64,000 nucleotides of DNA from Nitrospira sp. (GCA_005116835.1 SWDM01000018.1:479499-543498), one strand, 5' to 3'. Positions 34,244 through 43,679 are shown, counted from the stretch's first letter. Made by a program: numbers and translations. Notes: generated by a model from the letters alone, not told the origin.

Positions 34244-35620
34244 CTAAGGTTTCACGGCGACCGCAGCCCTCGCTCGGGCATGGTTCCCTCCGAGTTCGAG
34301 ATAACGGGTGAAGGCCTCGACTGACTTCCGCTGATCCTTGATCTGGTCGGCATAGAGGACGCCCAGCGAGAAATACACATCCACATAGTTGGGATTGACC
34401 ACCAGTGCCTCCCTCATGGCACGCTCCGCTTCGGTATACTGACCGCGCTTTTCGTAGACTAACCCGAGCGTATACTGAGAATCCGGGTTCTTGGGGGCAA
34501 ACTCCACCGCCAGCTTTGCCGCAGTCAACGCGTCGGCAAGGTTCGGCAATACTTCCAGCAGCACATAGCTCTTGAGCACATAGGCGTCGCCAAACCTTGG
34601 ATCGTATTCCAGCGCTTTGTCCAGCCGCTCTAAGGCCTCTTTCGACGACTTTCCGGTTTGAAGCAAGAGGGCTGCCTGCTCGTACTGCATCTTCGCAGCC
34701 TGTCGCCGTTCCTCCGGAGACTGGGGCTCTCCCCCCAAGACAAAGTCAGCCTTTCGGCCTTCAATCAATACCATATCCCCTTCTCCATCAAGCTGCACAA
34801 AGAAGGGATGCTGCGCCCCATGCGATCGTTCTGAAATTTGTTGTTTGACATAGTCTCCGACTTCCGAAGCCATGAGCCATCCATTTTTATTCCGGTCTGC
34901 AGCGCTGCTCAATCCCTTCATCAACACCTGGACGAACAGACTCTTCCCATTCTCCTGGCTCAATGATTCACCCTTATCGCCGGCAGTCAACACTTGCACA
35001 GCCCGCCGCTCCGTATCGTCCTCAGGAGACAATCGTCCTTCGAGCGACAAGGGCTGGGCCGCGCTCACCTCCCACCCTCGAACCGCCGCATTCAAGAAGA
35101 ACAGGGTGTGTTTGGACGCGCTACGCCGGCTGAACTCTTTGAGTTGTTCAAATGTCACAGACTTCGACACGTTTCCCACCTGCGCGTCCCAAGGAACCAG
35201 ATAACCCAGTTCTTGGCCGGCAAGATCCTGGGTCACACCAGCATGTCCGGCGAAATAGATCACGAGCCGATCATATCGACCCACCTTCCGAGGCAGGAAA
35301 TCTGAAAGTGTTTGCTGTAGACGGCGAGCACTCGCATCCTTGTCATAGAGTTCGACCACCTCGTCGAAGCCCAACTGGCGAAAGGCTTGAGCCACCGCTC
35401 TAGCATCGTCAATCGCGCCGGGAATTTTGGGAGCTAGAAGGTAGTTCTCCACCCCAATGACGATAGCCCAGGACTTGTAGTAGAGCCCCTCCGGCTTCCC
35501 CAATTGGGCAGATGCAGTGGACAGAGAGAAGATCGAGGCCAGCGAGCAGACAACCAACGCGTAGAGGAATGGACGCATTTGTCGGTGGGCGATCTGCAAC
35601 ATCAATCGAAGCGGTGCCAT
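34244..35620 (-). CDS. caspase-like (peptidase C14 fold) protein with TPR repeats, catalytic Cys absent
   Basis: 458 residues from ATG 35620 (a TTG 18 bases earlier is possible). After a signal sequence (VVCSLASIFSLSTASAQ) comes a caspase-like domain: WAIVIGVENYLL, PGAIDDARAVAQAF and VIYFAGHAG with the catalytic histidine (H126). Where active enzymes have DACHSG, this one reads FLNAAVRG (A179 in place of Cys), so protease activity is unlikely. Residues about 320-450 are four TPR-like repeats (AYVLKSYVLLEVLPNLADAL, YTLGLVYEKRGQYTEAERAM). It may be a periplasmic scaffold. It stands near the lipoprotein genes on the same strand but is separated by a repeat and an opposite small gene. Confidence 0.85.
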   Translation of the reverse strand: MAPLRLMLQIAHRQMRPFLYALVVCSLASIFSLSTASAQLGKPEGLYYKSWAIVIGVENYLLAPKIPGAIDDARAVAQAFRQLGFDEVVELYDKDASARRLQQTLSDFLPRKVGRYDRLVIYFAGHAGVTQDLAGQELGYLVPWDAQVGNVSKSVTFEQLKEFSRRSASKHTLFFLNAAVRGWEVSAAQPLSLEGRLSPEDDTERRAVQVLTAGDKGESLSQENGKSLFVQVLMKGLSSAADRNKNGWLMASEVGDYVKQQISERSHGAQHPFFVQLDGEGDMVLIEGRKADFVLGGEPQSPEERRQAAKMQYEQAALLLQTGKSSKEALERLDKALEYDPRFGDAYVLKSYVLLEVLPNLADALTAAKLAVEFAPKNPDSQYTLGLVYEKRGQYTEAERAMREALVVNPNYVDVYFSLGVLYADQIKDQRKSVEAFTRYLELGGNHARARAAVAVKP

Positions 35621-35639
35621 TGCGTGATTTCTAAACAAA

Positions 35640-35894
35640 TCACCCTACTCTCGCCTTTGCGCGACTGTCAAGAAACGGTAGCCCAAGCTCGGATACGATG
35701 CGCGAGGCCAGCGGCACGGGGTAATCGGCTAGTTGAGTTCCTCCCTGACCCTCCATCATAATATCGCCGGTTCGCTTCACACCAAGACCTAAGAGGTTGC
35801 GAAAAAATTCAGGTTCAACACAATACACCGTCGGATTCTGACAGAATAGGCCGCCGACAAAATAGCGCAGGTGCTCAAAAAGGCTGTCCAGCAA
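35640..35894 (-). CDS. possible small or truncated protein next to a repeat
   Basis: A 70-residue stretch with protein-like composition (YCVEPEFFRNLLGLGVKRTG, GTQLADYPVPLASRIVSELG) whose first residues are encoded by the 120-bp repeat at 35870-35990. It could be the remaining C-terminal part of an older gene cut by the repeat. No family recognised and no ribosome site seen. Confidence 0.35.
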   Translation of the reverse strand: MLDSLFEHLRYFVGGLFCQNPTVYCVEPEFFRNLLGLGVKRTGDIMMEGQGGTQLADYPVPLASRIVSELGLPFLDSRAKARVG

Positions 35895-35990
35895 GGCCGC
35901 AGAGAGTGAAGACCGGAGGCGTACCCTGTGGGGTACGTTGAGGATCTGAACGACGCGAGAACGATGCTGGCGGACTTTTTCAGTATCCTG
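35870..35990 (-). repeat. ~120-bp palindromic repeat (GCTGAAAAA family), copy 3
   Basis: Opposite orientation to copies 1, 2 and 5: GTGCTCAAAAAGGCTGTCCAGC ... GCTGGCGGACTTTTTCAGTATCC, core GGAGGCGTACCCTGTGGGGTACGTTGAGG. It ends about 20 bases before the acs start codon, so it lies in the promoter or leader of acs. Confidence 0.88.
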
Positions 35991-36009
35991 TAAAAGGAGT
36001 CATTCCACC

Positions 36010-37899
36010 ATGTCTGATAACATCGAGACCCTCCTCAAGGAAAGCCGTGTGTATCATCCGACAGCTCAAACCAAAGCCGTTGCCCATATTCAGGACTATG
36101 AAACCGCCTATAAGCAGTCGATTGCAGACCCGGAGGCCTTCTGGAGCGGTGTCGCCAAGGAGCTCGAATGGTTCTCCCCCTGGACTAAAGTTCTCGATTG
36201 GAACTACCCCTGGGCCAAGTGGTTCGTCGGCGCCACGTGCAACATTACCTATAACTGCCTGGATCGCCACGTCAAAACCTGGCGGAAGAATAAGGTGGCG
36301 GTCATTTGGGTCGGCGAGAACAACGAAGAACGGGTCATCACCTACGGCGAACTCTATCGACAAGTGAATCGTTGTGCGAATGCGCTCAAGAAACTGGGAA
36401 TTACAAAAGGCGACCGGGTCACGATCTACCTCCCGAAAGTTCCCGAACAGATCGTCGCCATGCTCGCCTGCGCCCGTATCGGCGCGATTCATAGTGTGGT
36501 CTATTCCGGTTTTAGCGCTCCGGCTCTTACCAGCCGCATTCAAGACGCCGAATCCAAACTGGTCATTACGGCCGACGTCGGGTTCGACAGGGGAAAGGTC
36601 TTCGCCCTCAAGTCGGTAGTCGATCAAGCCGTCGCCAATTGTTCCTCCGTCGAACATGTCGTGGTCCTGAGAAGACAGACTCCTGGGGTCGGCTTATCCG
36701 CCCCCAAGGAAATCGATTGGCACGACTGGCTGAAAGATGAAAAGGCGATCTGCGAAGCTGCGCAGCTGGATGCAGAACATCCATTGTATATCCTCTATAC
36801 GTCGGGGACGACAGGCAAACCCAAGGGTGTAGTCCATGTCCACGGCGGCTACATGGTTGGAACTTACATCACCACAAAATATGTCTTCGATCTCAAGGAC
36901 GAGGATGTCTACTTCTGCGTCGCCGACCCTGGGTGGGTCACAGGCCACAGTTATATCGTCTATGGCCCCCTGCTCAACGGCGCCACGATCCTCACCGCTG
37001 AAGGCAAACCGGACTACCCAAGCCCGGGCCGTTGGTGGGACTTGATCGAACGTTACGGCGTGTCGATTTTCTATACGACCCCTACTGCCATTCGCCTACT
37101 CATGCGTTATGGAGAAGACTGGCCCAAAAAATACGATCTCTCCACCCTCCGGATCCTGGGCAGCGTCGGAGAACCGATCAACCCGGAAGCCTGGGAATGG
37201 TTCCATCGCGCAGCCGGTGGGGACAAACCGATCATGGATACCTGGTGGCAGACAGAAACCGGGTCCATCCTGATCACTCCCCTGCCGGTTGTTCCCTTAA
37301 AGCCGGGCTCCGCCACGAGACCTTTCCTGGGCATCGAAGCCGATGTGGTGGATGGCCAAGGCAACAGTCTCCCAGCCAATGCCGGCGGCTTTGCCGTCAT
37401 CAAAAAGCCCTGGCCTTCGATGATGCGAACCATCTACAAAGATCCGGAACGTTACAAGACCTATTGGAACACGATCCCGAACTGCTATACCGCCGGAGAC
37501 ATCTGCCACAAGGATGCAGACGGCTACATGTGGTTCATGGGTCGCGCCGATGACGTGATAAAAGTCGCCGGGAACAGGCTCGGCACCGCCGAAGTGGAAA
37601 GCGCGCTGGTGAGCCACCATGCCGTGGCAGAAGCTGCGGTCATCGGCAAACCGCATAAACTCGTCGGCGAGTCCATTAAGGCTTTCATTATCTTGAAGCA
37701 GGGGGAAGTGGACAGCCCGGCCCTGATCCAGTCGATCAAGGATCAAGTGCTGAAGGAATTGGGGAAAATCGGCGTGCCGTCGGAAATCGACATCGTATCT
37801 TCACTTCCGAAAACCAGGTCAGGCAAAATCATGCGGCGGGTGCTCAAGGCGAAAGAACTGGGACAAGACCTTGGCGATATCTCGACGATCGAAGATTGA
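36010..37899 (+). CDS. acs: acetyl-CoA synthetase
   Basis: 629 residues, full length for the AMP-forming enzyme that converts acetate, ATP and CoA to acetyl-CoA. The ATP-binding P-loop is YTSGTTGKPKG; WWQTETGS and the hinge region GRADDVIKVAGNRLGT follow; the C-terminal TRSGKIMRRVLKA contains the lysine that is acetylated in regulated Acs enzymes. AAAGGAG lies ten bases before the ATG, immediately after a palindromic repeat, so any promoter must lie within or upstream of that repeat. It is not in an operon with other carbon genes. Likely used for acetate scavenging. Confidence 0.95.
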   Translation: MSDNIETLLKESRVYHPTAQTKAVAHIQDYETAYKQSIADPEAFWSGVAKELEWFSPWTKVLDWNYPWAKWFVGATCNITYNCLDRHVKTWRKNKVAVIWVGENNEERVITYGELYRQVNRCANALKKLGITKGDRVTIYLPKVPEQIVAMLACARIGAIHSVVYSGFSAPALTSRIQDAESKLVITADVGFDRGKVFALKSVVDQAVANCSSVEHVVVLRRQTPGVGLSAPKEIDWHDWLKDEKAICEAAQLDAEHPLYILYTSGTTGKPKGVVHVHGGYMVGTYITTKYVFDLKDEDVYFCVADPGWVTGHSYIVYGPLLNGATILTAEGKPDYPSPGRWWDLIERYGVSIFYTTPTAIRLLMRYGEDWPKKYDLSTLRILGSVGEPINPEAWEWFHRAAGGDKPIMDTWWQTETGSILITPLPVVPLKPGSATRPFLGIEADVVDGQGNSLPANAGGFAVIKKPWPSMMRTIYKDPERYKTYWNTIPNCYTAGDICHKDADGYMWFMGRADDVIKVAGNRLGTAEVESALVSHHAVAEAAVIGKPHKLVGESIKAFIILKQGEVDSPALIQSIKDQVLKELGKIGVPSEIDIVSSLPKTRSGKIMRRVLKAKELGQDLGDISTIED

Positions 37900-37979
37900 T
37901 CCAACCGGCTGTAACACCGGTATTTGATAAAACCTTTGTGCGCTCAGAAACAACATCAGCGATGGAATCGGAGGAAGGC

Positions 37980-38453
37980 ATGTATACAAGGACAGGCTTC
38001 AGAATCATGGTAGCAACCGGAGTATTGGCGCTCAGCATGGCAGTAATCAGCCAAGCCAACACCTGGGCGGCCGAACCAGTTGCAAAGGACAAGACAGTGA
38101 AAAGGTCGGCTCAGACGCGGACACAGGCACCTGCCCCCAAAGCAGCCGCTACGACATCCGTAATGCCAGGGACCACGGGAAAGTCTACCGCCTGTTTCGG
38201 TGAAGCGCCGCAGCTCGATAAAGTTACGCCGGATGAAGGGAAAGCAGGAGACAAGGTCACCATCACCGGGAGTAGCTTCGGTACCGCAGCCTGTTTACGG
38301 GGCGTCTCCTTCGGCCCTGGCCATCCGGCTCAGTTTCAGCAGAAGAACAACAGCATCACGACGACCGTGCCAAGCGGTGGAAAGAAGGGGTTGGTTCTTC
38401 TCACTGTCACCACAGCCTCGGGCGAAAATTCGAAGCCGTTCCTCGTAAAATAG
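37980..38453 (+). CDS. exported protein with an IPT/TIG-like domain
   Basis: 157 residues from ATG 37980 (GGAGGAAGG just upstream). Signal peptide with core VATGVLALSMAVISQANTWA, an alanine/proline linker and one immunoglobulin-like IPT/TIG domain: APQLDKVTPDEGKAGDKVTITGSSFG, here cut as PQLDKVTPDEGKAG and VTITGSSFG, ending VLLTVTTASGENS. Two cysteines (one in ACFGEAP, one in AACLRG) may form a disulfide. It follows acs by 80 bases on the same strand. Role unknown; probably periplasmic or surface-bound. Confidence 0.75.
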   Translation: MYTRTGFRIMVATGVLALSMAVISQANTWAAEPVAKDKTVKRSAQTRTQAPAPKAAATTSVMPGTTGKSTACFGEAPQLDKVTPDEGKAGDKVTITGSSFGTAACLRGVSFGPGHPAQFQQKNNSITTTVPSGGKKGLVLLTVTTASGENSKPFLVK

Positions 38454-38679
38454 AGAGGGGCGGGCGGACTAGATGGTCTCCTGTGCTCGCCTGGGACAAG
38501 AGCGCGTCTCGGCGCGCTCGGGGTTGGGCGGGTGAGAATGTCGCGCGCAGTCAAGGGCAACCTTGGCCACTCCTCTAGCCTAGGGTGTAGGGAATTGGCA
38601 GGTGCTCGTGCAAGGCGCGCTCGCAGCTCTCAAGGGAACAGATGAATGTGGAGGAGATATCTGAGGAAACTCGTCGAAT

Positions 38680-38895
38680 ATGGAACGTAAGCCTGGCGAA
38701 CCGATCTATCTGAAGCGTCATATGCTGGGCCTCGCCTTGGCTATTATCTCTCCCATTCTGCTGCCTCTCCTCTGTCACCGCTACATCACGCCACTGACCT
38801 TCGATACCATAATTATCGCAGGCCTACTCATCGCTCTGATCGGAAGCATCGCGCTCTATTTCGCCTACCGCTCCTCAGCTCAGAACGAGCCGTGA
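38680..38895 (+). CDS. small two-helix membrane protein
   Basis: 71 residues with two membrane segments, LGLALAIISPILLPLLC and IIIAGLLIALIGSIALYFAY, and a short basic N-terminus. There is only a weak ribosome site (GAGGAAA, 14 bases upstream). Not recognised. It may be a small subunit or a membrane anchor. Confidence 0.55.
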   Translation: MERKPGEPIYLKRHMLGLALAIISPILLPLLCHRYITPLTFDTIIIAGLLIALIGSIALYFAYRSSAQNEP

Positions 38896-39143
38896 AAATT
38901 GAGGCCTAAAACAGGACATGGGGAGACGCCGGATGGTATTTCTCTGAAACCACACACATTATACCTTTCACCTTTCACGTCCTGGCTCAGACATCGCCAT
39001 ACAAACACCCTCTCCGTCTCGGTCATGATAGATAACGGTCCAACATAATCCTCCTCCTGGAAGTAGAAACCGGAATGCAACCAGTGTATCCTGCACAGAG
39101 TGAACCAGTTACCGACGCACTCTCTCTACCCTGGAGTCCACTG

Positions 39144-39500
39144 ATGACATCTGCTGGGATCTTAGTAAGACATGTGGGAGGCCTGCTCGCAATGTCGCTC
39201 CTCCTGATTGTTGGCTGCACAACCCCCACGAAGCAGCCGACGACCGTAGGCCCCTATTGCAACATTTCGTGGGACAAGACGAATAACCCGAAGGTGGCCT
39301 GGTACCAGCTCACATTGATCGATCAGAGCAAGCAGGCAAAGATCGTACGGTTCATCCCAGCAGATTTCACCACTGTGTCCTGCCGGGAGGTCGGAGCCAA
39401 CCATGAAGGAATCTGGGAAGTGACCGTGCAATCCTGTTATGACAAATCGACCTGCGGCGCCCCGACCGAGGCCGCACGCATGCAGATCACCACCAAGTAA
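39144..39500 (+). CDS. small lipoprotein of unknown function
   Basis: 118 residues from ATG 39144 (GGAG at 39133). Signal with lipobox LLIVGCTTP, then a compact beta-rich domain with four cysteines (YCNISW, VSCREV, QSCYDKSTC) likely to form disulfides in the periplasm. No family recognised. A partial TTTGG palindrome and a 120-bp repeat follow the gene. Confidence 0.65.
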   Translation: MTSAGILVRHVGGLLAMSLLLIVGCTTPTKQPTTVGPYCNISWDKTNNPKVAWYQLTLIDQSKQAKIVRFIPADFTTVSCREVGANHEGIWEVTVQSCYDKSTCGAPTEAARMQITTK

Positions 39501-39513
39501 GGAACTAGGGGCG

Positions 39514-39556
39514 GTCTATTCGGTTCATTTAGTTGGTTTGGTTTCTTTGGTTCGAT
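39514..39556. repeat. TTTGG-type repeat, partial copy
   Basis: TCTATTCGGTTCATTTAGTTGGTTTGGTTTCTTTGG, the left arm only, without a clear right arm. It sits between the lipoprotein gene and the 120-bp repeat. Confidence 0.6.
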
Positions 39557-39582
39557 GGACGAAATTACCAGAAGAACAATCC

Positions 39583-39708
39583 AGCAGGATGCTCAAAAAG
39601 GCCGTCAGCAAGGCCGCAGGTGTGTCGAAACCGGAGGCGTACCCTCAGGGGTACGTTGAGGATTTCGATGAGCCGAGAACGATGCTGCCGGGTTTTTTCA
39701 GCATCCTG
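39583..39708 (-). repeat. ~120-bp palindromic repeat (GCTGAAAAA family), copy 4
   Basis: AGGATGCTCAAAAAGGCCGTCAGC ... GCCGGGTTTTTTCAGCATCCT, core GGAGGCGTACCCTCAGGGGTACGTTGAGG. Same orientation as copy 3 and in the same position relative to the next gene: it ends 17 bases before the PEP mutase start codon. Confidence 0.88.
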
Positions 39709-39725
39709 GTAAAGGAAGGGAATCC

Positions 39726-41360
39726 ATGAGTTCGATACCAGGCATTTCCCCATCGAGTCAGTTTAGGAAGCTCCTCCTGTCGGATCGATTGGAATTCATC
39801 TGTGAAGCCCATAACGGCCTCAGCGCAAAAATTGTTCAAGAAGCAGGTTTTCGAGGTATTTGGGCCAGCGGCCTCTCCATATCCGCTCAATACGGTGTCC
39901 GCGACAACAACGAAGCCAGCTGGACCCAAGTCCTGGAAACCCTGGAATTCATGTCCGACGCGACCACGATTCCAATCCTCCTCGATGGCGATACAGGCTA
40001 CGGCAACTTCAACAACATGCAGCGGCTCGTCCGCAAGCTCGAACAGCGCCGCATCGCCGCCGTCTGCATCGAGGATAAACTCTTTCCCAAGACGAACAGT
40101 TTCATCAAGGGGAACGCCCAACCCATGGCCGACATGCAGGAGTTCTGCGGCAAGATCAAGGCAGGAAAAGACGCGCAGACCGATCCAGACTTTTCCATTA
40201 TCGCCCGAGTGGAAGCCTTCATCTGCGGCTGGGGATTGGCCGAGGCCTTACGCCGAGCCGAGGCCTATCATCAAGCAGGGGCAGACGGCATTCTCATCCA
40301 CAGCGCCCTGTCGGTGCCGGACGAAATTTTGGCATTCAAACAGGAATGGGGCAATCGCTGTCCCGTCGTCATCGTGCCAACCAAATATTACGCCACGCCC
40401 ACCGACGTATTTCGGCAACACGGATTTTCGATCGTGATCTGGGCCAATCACATGCTGCGGACTGCCGTGGCTGCGATGCAGAAAACCGCGAAGACCCTCA
40501 AGGAACAGGAGCACCTGCTCTCCATCGAAGACAAAGTTGCACCGGTCTCTGAAATCTTCCGTCTGCAAAACGCCGCAGAGCTGCAAGAAGCTGAAGACCG
40601 CTATCTACCCAAAGGCGCCGAAGACACCTGTGCCATCGTGCTGGCCGCTTCCCGCGGCAAAGAGCTGGGGGAACTCACCGAGCTGCAACCCAAAACGATG
40701 GTCAACATCCAGGGGACGCCGATCCTCTCCCATATAGTCGACGCCTACAATGCTGTCGGCATCAAGGATATCGTGGTGGTTCGTGGGTACAAGAAAGAAG
40801 CGGTCAATTTGCCAAATCTCACCTATGTCGATAACGACGATTTTGCGGATACAGGCGAATTGCATTCTCTTTTGAAAGCCCTCAGATTCAGGAAAGGGCC
40901 GGCTCAAGATACGGTTATTTCCTACGGTGACGTGTTGTTCAATAAATATATTCCCCAGTCTCTCTGTCAGGAGGCCGATGACTGCGTAATTTTCGTCGAC
41001 AGCAATTGGCAAGAGCAGAGCAGCTATGCCCGCCTCGGCGGCTTTACCGAATGCACCATTCCCAATTCACGAAGAGCCTTCAATGCCAAGATCTATCTCA
41101 AGCAATTGGGGGACAATCTCCCCAAAGAATCCATCCACGGAGTCTGGATGGGATTTCTCAAGGTCTCGCCCAGCGCCAACAAGCTCATCACCGATATCAT
41201 TGCAGAACTCCTAGCCAAGCCAACTAACCGCAAGGCAGGCATCCCTCAACTGCTCCAAGAACTGTTGAACCGACAATATCCAATCAGGGTGCTCTACACA
41301 GCAGGCCACTGGCTCGACATCAACAGCATCGAGGATGTGGTCCAAGCAGGGAACTTCTAA
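39726..41360 (+). CDS. phosphoenolpyruvate mutase fused to a nucleotidyltransferase
   Basis: 544 residues. Residues about 15-285 are a PEP mutase of the isocitrate-lyase fold: GDTGYGN metal-binding loop and [11 protein letters not shown] (E116-K118) with the lid loop that distinguishes mutases from lyases. Mutase makes the C-P bond of phosphonopyruvate. Residues about 300-540 are a sugar-phosphate nucleotidyltransferase-type domain: [29 protein letters not shown] and a GDVLF metal site. Such fusions are known in phosphonate pathways that activate aminoethylphosphonate with CTP. Neither a phosphonopyruvate decarboxylase nor an aminotransferase lies nearby. AAGGAAGGG precedes the ATG, directly after a repeat. 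Confidence 0.88.
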   Translation: MSSIPGISPSSQFRKLLLSDRLEFICEAHNGLSAKIVQEAGFRGIWASGLSISAQYGVRDNNEASWTQVLETLEFMSDATTIPILLDGDTGYGNFNNMQRLVRKLEQRRIAAVCIEDKLFPKTNSFIKGNAQPMADMQEFCGKIKAGKDAQTDPDFSIIARVEAFICGWGLAEALRRAEAYHQAGADGILIHSALSVPDEILAFKQEWGNRCPVVIVPTKYYATPTDVFRQHGFSIVIWANHMLRTAVAAMQKTAKTLKEQEHLLSIEDKVAPVSEIFRLQNAAELQEAEDRYLPKGAEDTCAIVLAASRGKELGELTELQPKTMVNIQGTPILSHIVDAYNAVGIKDIVVVRGYKKEAVNLPNLTYVDNDDFADTGELHSLLKALRFRKGPAQDTVISYGDVLFNKYIPQSLCQEADDCVIFVDSNWQEQSSYARLGGFTECTIPNSRRAFNAKIYLKQLGDNLPKESIHGVWMGFLKVSPSANKLITDIIAELLAKPTNRKAGIPQLLQELLNRQYPIRVLYTAGHWLDINSIEDVVQAGNF

Positions 41361-41936
41361 ACAGGGTTCGTCTAGTCTATTTGGTTGGGCTGAAGATTCT
41401 GCAGAAGTCTTACCCTGCATCGCACGGCTATTGGCATCTTACTCGGAACCAGTGACATTGAGGGTCAGAACATTGAGGGTCAGGCGTGACTATTGACTTG
41501 TTTGTGCCACGCTCTTTGATCCGGAATTGCGTTTCACGTCTTGCCATCACACATCTCGTGGCAGATATCCAGAAGCTTCCCTGAACTGGGCAATTGGACT
41601 CCCTACTGCGCGAAGCGTATGATGATTCATCATAAGATTCGGTGGTCTGGTTGCATCATACTGGCAGGGAGAACCGGGCTATGGCTTCGGTACTTTCCCA
41701 TCGCACAGATTTCTCCTACTACTCCAGCAACCCTTACGACCGGCTGACTCAATCATTGCCCACACCTCACAGGTTTTACTTCCAGGTCTCTCTTCCAGAC
41801 TCCAGATTAACAGTCGAACAGATCACCTTACCCTTTGCTACTTGTGTGACTTCTCTTATCCGCCATGCAGATCACCTCTTCATGGGACCGTGGCTGATGA
41901 CGCCGGCGTGCCCATGAAGAAACCAAGGAGGCATCG
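41361..41936. other. gap of 576 bases with a repeat fragment
   Basis: Contains GGGTCAGAACATTGAGGGTCAGGCGTGACTATTGACTTG in two overlapping parts (about 41463-41503), shared with 27633-27662. The rest has no convincing gene. An ATG-rich frame at about 41642-41917 has no ribosome site and no protein-like composition. Confidence 0.5.
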
Positions 41937-42530
41937 ATGAAGACATTCAACAAGTTGAGACAGGGAGCTACTATGCTGGTGTTCGGATTGGGTATCGCCG
42001 GATTTCCCGGGCCAAGCAGCGCGGCGCCGGAAGGGTCGGCTTTCAATCTTCCGGTTGAAACGGTGGCGGACTATCTATACGCCCTGATTGAAGCGGACCG
42101 CGAGGTCTATACCAAGCACGTCGTTGAACGGATGCAGAGCAAAGGGGTGGTCGTCGCCTCGGAGAACTGGGAAGAGAAAAATACCCTACCCCTCCCGGCT
42201 CAATTCCTGATGGAATCAGGCCGCGTCGTGGCAAAGAAAGGGCTTGGCCTGCAGTATCGACTGATCAGCCTCTGGCCAATCAACAAGCGAAACGGCGCTT
42301 CAGGCGAATTTGAGAAGTTAGGGCTTGGAACGATTCTCACTCATCCAACCAAACCCTATACCGCTTATGTTAAGGAAGGAGGAGTCCGATACTTCCAAGC
42401 CATCTATCCGGATCTGGCAGTGGCCCAGGCTTGCATCGGCTGCCATAATTCCCATCCGGACAGTCCTAAACGGGACTTCAGGATCAATGATGTGATGGGA
42501 GGGCTGTTAATCCGTATTCCGCTGCAATAG
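41937..42530 (+). CDS. DUF3365-type exported c-type haem protein
   Basis: 197 residues with AAGGAGG before the ATG. Signal peptide to about residue 29 (GFPGPSSA), then the DUF3365 (Tll0287-like) sensor fold: YLYALIEADREVYTKHVV, LPLPAQFLMESGRVV and the haem-binding CIGCHNSHPDSP (about 168-179). These domains bind c-type haem in the periplasm and are often redox or gas sensors; this one has no transducer attached, so it may act alone or with another protein. A hairpin follows between it and the next, convergent gene. Confidence 0.82.
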   Translation: MKTFNKLRQGATMLVFGLGIAGFPGPSSAAPEGSAFNLPVETVADYLYALIEADREVYTKHVVERMQSKGVVVASENWEEKNTLPLPAQFLMESGRVVAKKGLGLQYRLISLWPINKRNGASGEFEKLGLGTILTHPTKPYTAYVKEGGVRYFQAIYPDLAVAQACIGCHNSHPDSPKRDFRINDVMGGLLIRIPLQ

Positions 42531-42572
42531 ATATGCGTATGGGATGCGCACGAAGGCTGAAAGCTACAGACT

Positions 42573-42597
42573 AGACTGAAGGGCTGACCTTCAGTCT
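42573..42597. terminator. hairpin between convergent genes
   Basis: AGACTGAAGG-GCTGA-CCTTCAGTCT, a perfect 10-bp stem with a five-base loop, lying between the DUF3365 gene (+) and the FGE-fold gene (-). There is no long T run on either side. It belongs to the CTGAAGG-type repeats seen at 8258-8390. Confidence 0.6.
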
Positions 42598-42625
42598 GAA
42601 CCCCTTCAGCCTAATCCTGAGCCTA

Positions 42626-43465
42626 TTAGCTTTTCGCGCACCGGAAACCGGGGAAGTTCTGACTCCGGAACGATGGGGGATCCCAGGACCGATCCGATGA
42701 TCGAAGATTTCTCGCACTGCTGTTCCAGGCGCCACCACGGATGACTTTGAACGCGCCTGATGACAGTCCACCAGGATTTTGTTGCGGACTGTTCATATAA
42801 TAGTCGGTCTCATACCAGTCGCTGACCCACTCCGAAACATTCCCGGCCATGTCATAAAGACCGTAAGGACTCTTGCCGTCTTCGAAGGTGCCCACTGGCG
42901 CTGATGCTTCATAGTTGTGCGACCCTGGTTTCCCATAATTCGCATGGCGCGGCGTCGGGGGATCGTTACCCCATGGATAAAGACGCCCGTCCGTTCCCCT
43001 TGCTGCCTTCTCCCACTCTGCCTCGGTCGGCAAACGTTTGCCGGACCATTTACAGAAAGCTGCCGCATCCGACCAATCCACGTTCGAGACCGGCCTCTTC
43101 TTATGTGCCGATTGGTTCATCGTATTCCAGTCCAACGGCGGGTGGGCATCTCCTGACCGCAGAAATTCCTCATACTGCCCCACAGTGACTTCGTACACAT
43201 CAATGTCAAAGGCATTCAACTGGACCTTATGCACAGGCCGTTCATCTGAATCACCATCCTGACTCCCCATCGTAAACTCTCCCGCCGGTACCGACACCAT
43301 CGACCCTATTGGTGGGCGAGGCACAGCAGGCGTCTCCAGGCTCTGAGTTTGAGCCTGCCTCTGCGACGGAGCTTGTTTCTTTGCGCCTTTTTCAATAGGA
43401 GCCGCGCCCATTGCCGGACAAGCAAGAATCACGATCAACACGCTGAGTACAATCATCCTCCTCAT
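42626..43465 (-). CDS. FGE-sulfatase-fold (SUMF1-like) exported protein 1
   Basis: 279 residues from ATG 43465 (GGAGGCGG upstream). Signal peptide (VLIVILACPAMGAA) and proline/glutamine linker, then an FGE-sulfatase fold: VSVPAGEFTMGSQDGDSDE, EVTVGQYEEFL, RLPTEAEWEKAARG, YPWGN, YDMAGNVSEWVSDWY and GFRCAKS at the end. The cysteine pair needed for formylglycine generation is not present in the AWNSSARNLRSSDRS region, so an oxidase role is unlikely; many relatives are binding or structural modules. A paralogue lies directly upstream (43680-44516), same strand, with a matching promoter. Confidence 0.88.
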   Translation of the reverse strand: MRRMIVLSVLIVILACPAMGAAPIEKGAKKQAPSQRQAQTQSLETPAVPRPPIGSMVSVPAGEFTMGSQDGDSDERPVHKVQLNAFDIDVYEVTVGQYEEFLRSGDAHPPLDWNTMNQSAHKKRPVSNVDWSDAAAFCKWSGKRLPTEAEWEKAARGTDGRLYPWGNDPPTPRHANYGKPGSHNYEASAPVGTFEDGKSPYGLYDMAGNVSEWVSDWYETDYYMNSPQQNPGGLSSGAFKVIRGGAWNSSARNLRSSDRSWDPPSFRSQNFPGFRCAKS

Positions 43466-43531
43466 GCACCGCCTCCACATTTGCCACAACGGACCATGTC
43501 AGTCTATGAGCACACTTCCCAATGGGCGGGA

Positions 43532-43561
43532 ACTATAAAGCCTCACACCTCAGAAAAACAA
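43532..43561 (-). promoter_or_regulatory. sigma70-like promoter of FGE-fold gene 1
   Basis: On the minus strand TTGTTT, an 18-base spacer and TATAGT. The same layout with a conserved spacer part (CTGAGG...GCTT) is found upstream of the paralogue, 44583-44612. Conservation between the two leaders while flanking bases differ supports function. Confidence 0.55.
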
Positions 43562-43679
43562 CCGTGCAGAGCCTCGACTCTTTTCTCTAGCCCCTAGCCT
43601 CGCACCCTTCGCTTGGCCTGTTGATACAATTTCACGCCAAACCTTATGAATAATAAAATGTGAGCTTAGAAGCTAGAGC

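Noticed and set aside
41642..41917. Plus-strand frame in the gap after the PEP mutase gene
   Set aside because: No ribosome site and no recognisable protein pattern; the stretch contains repeat fragments.
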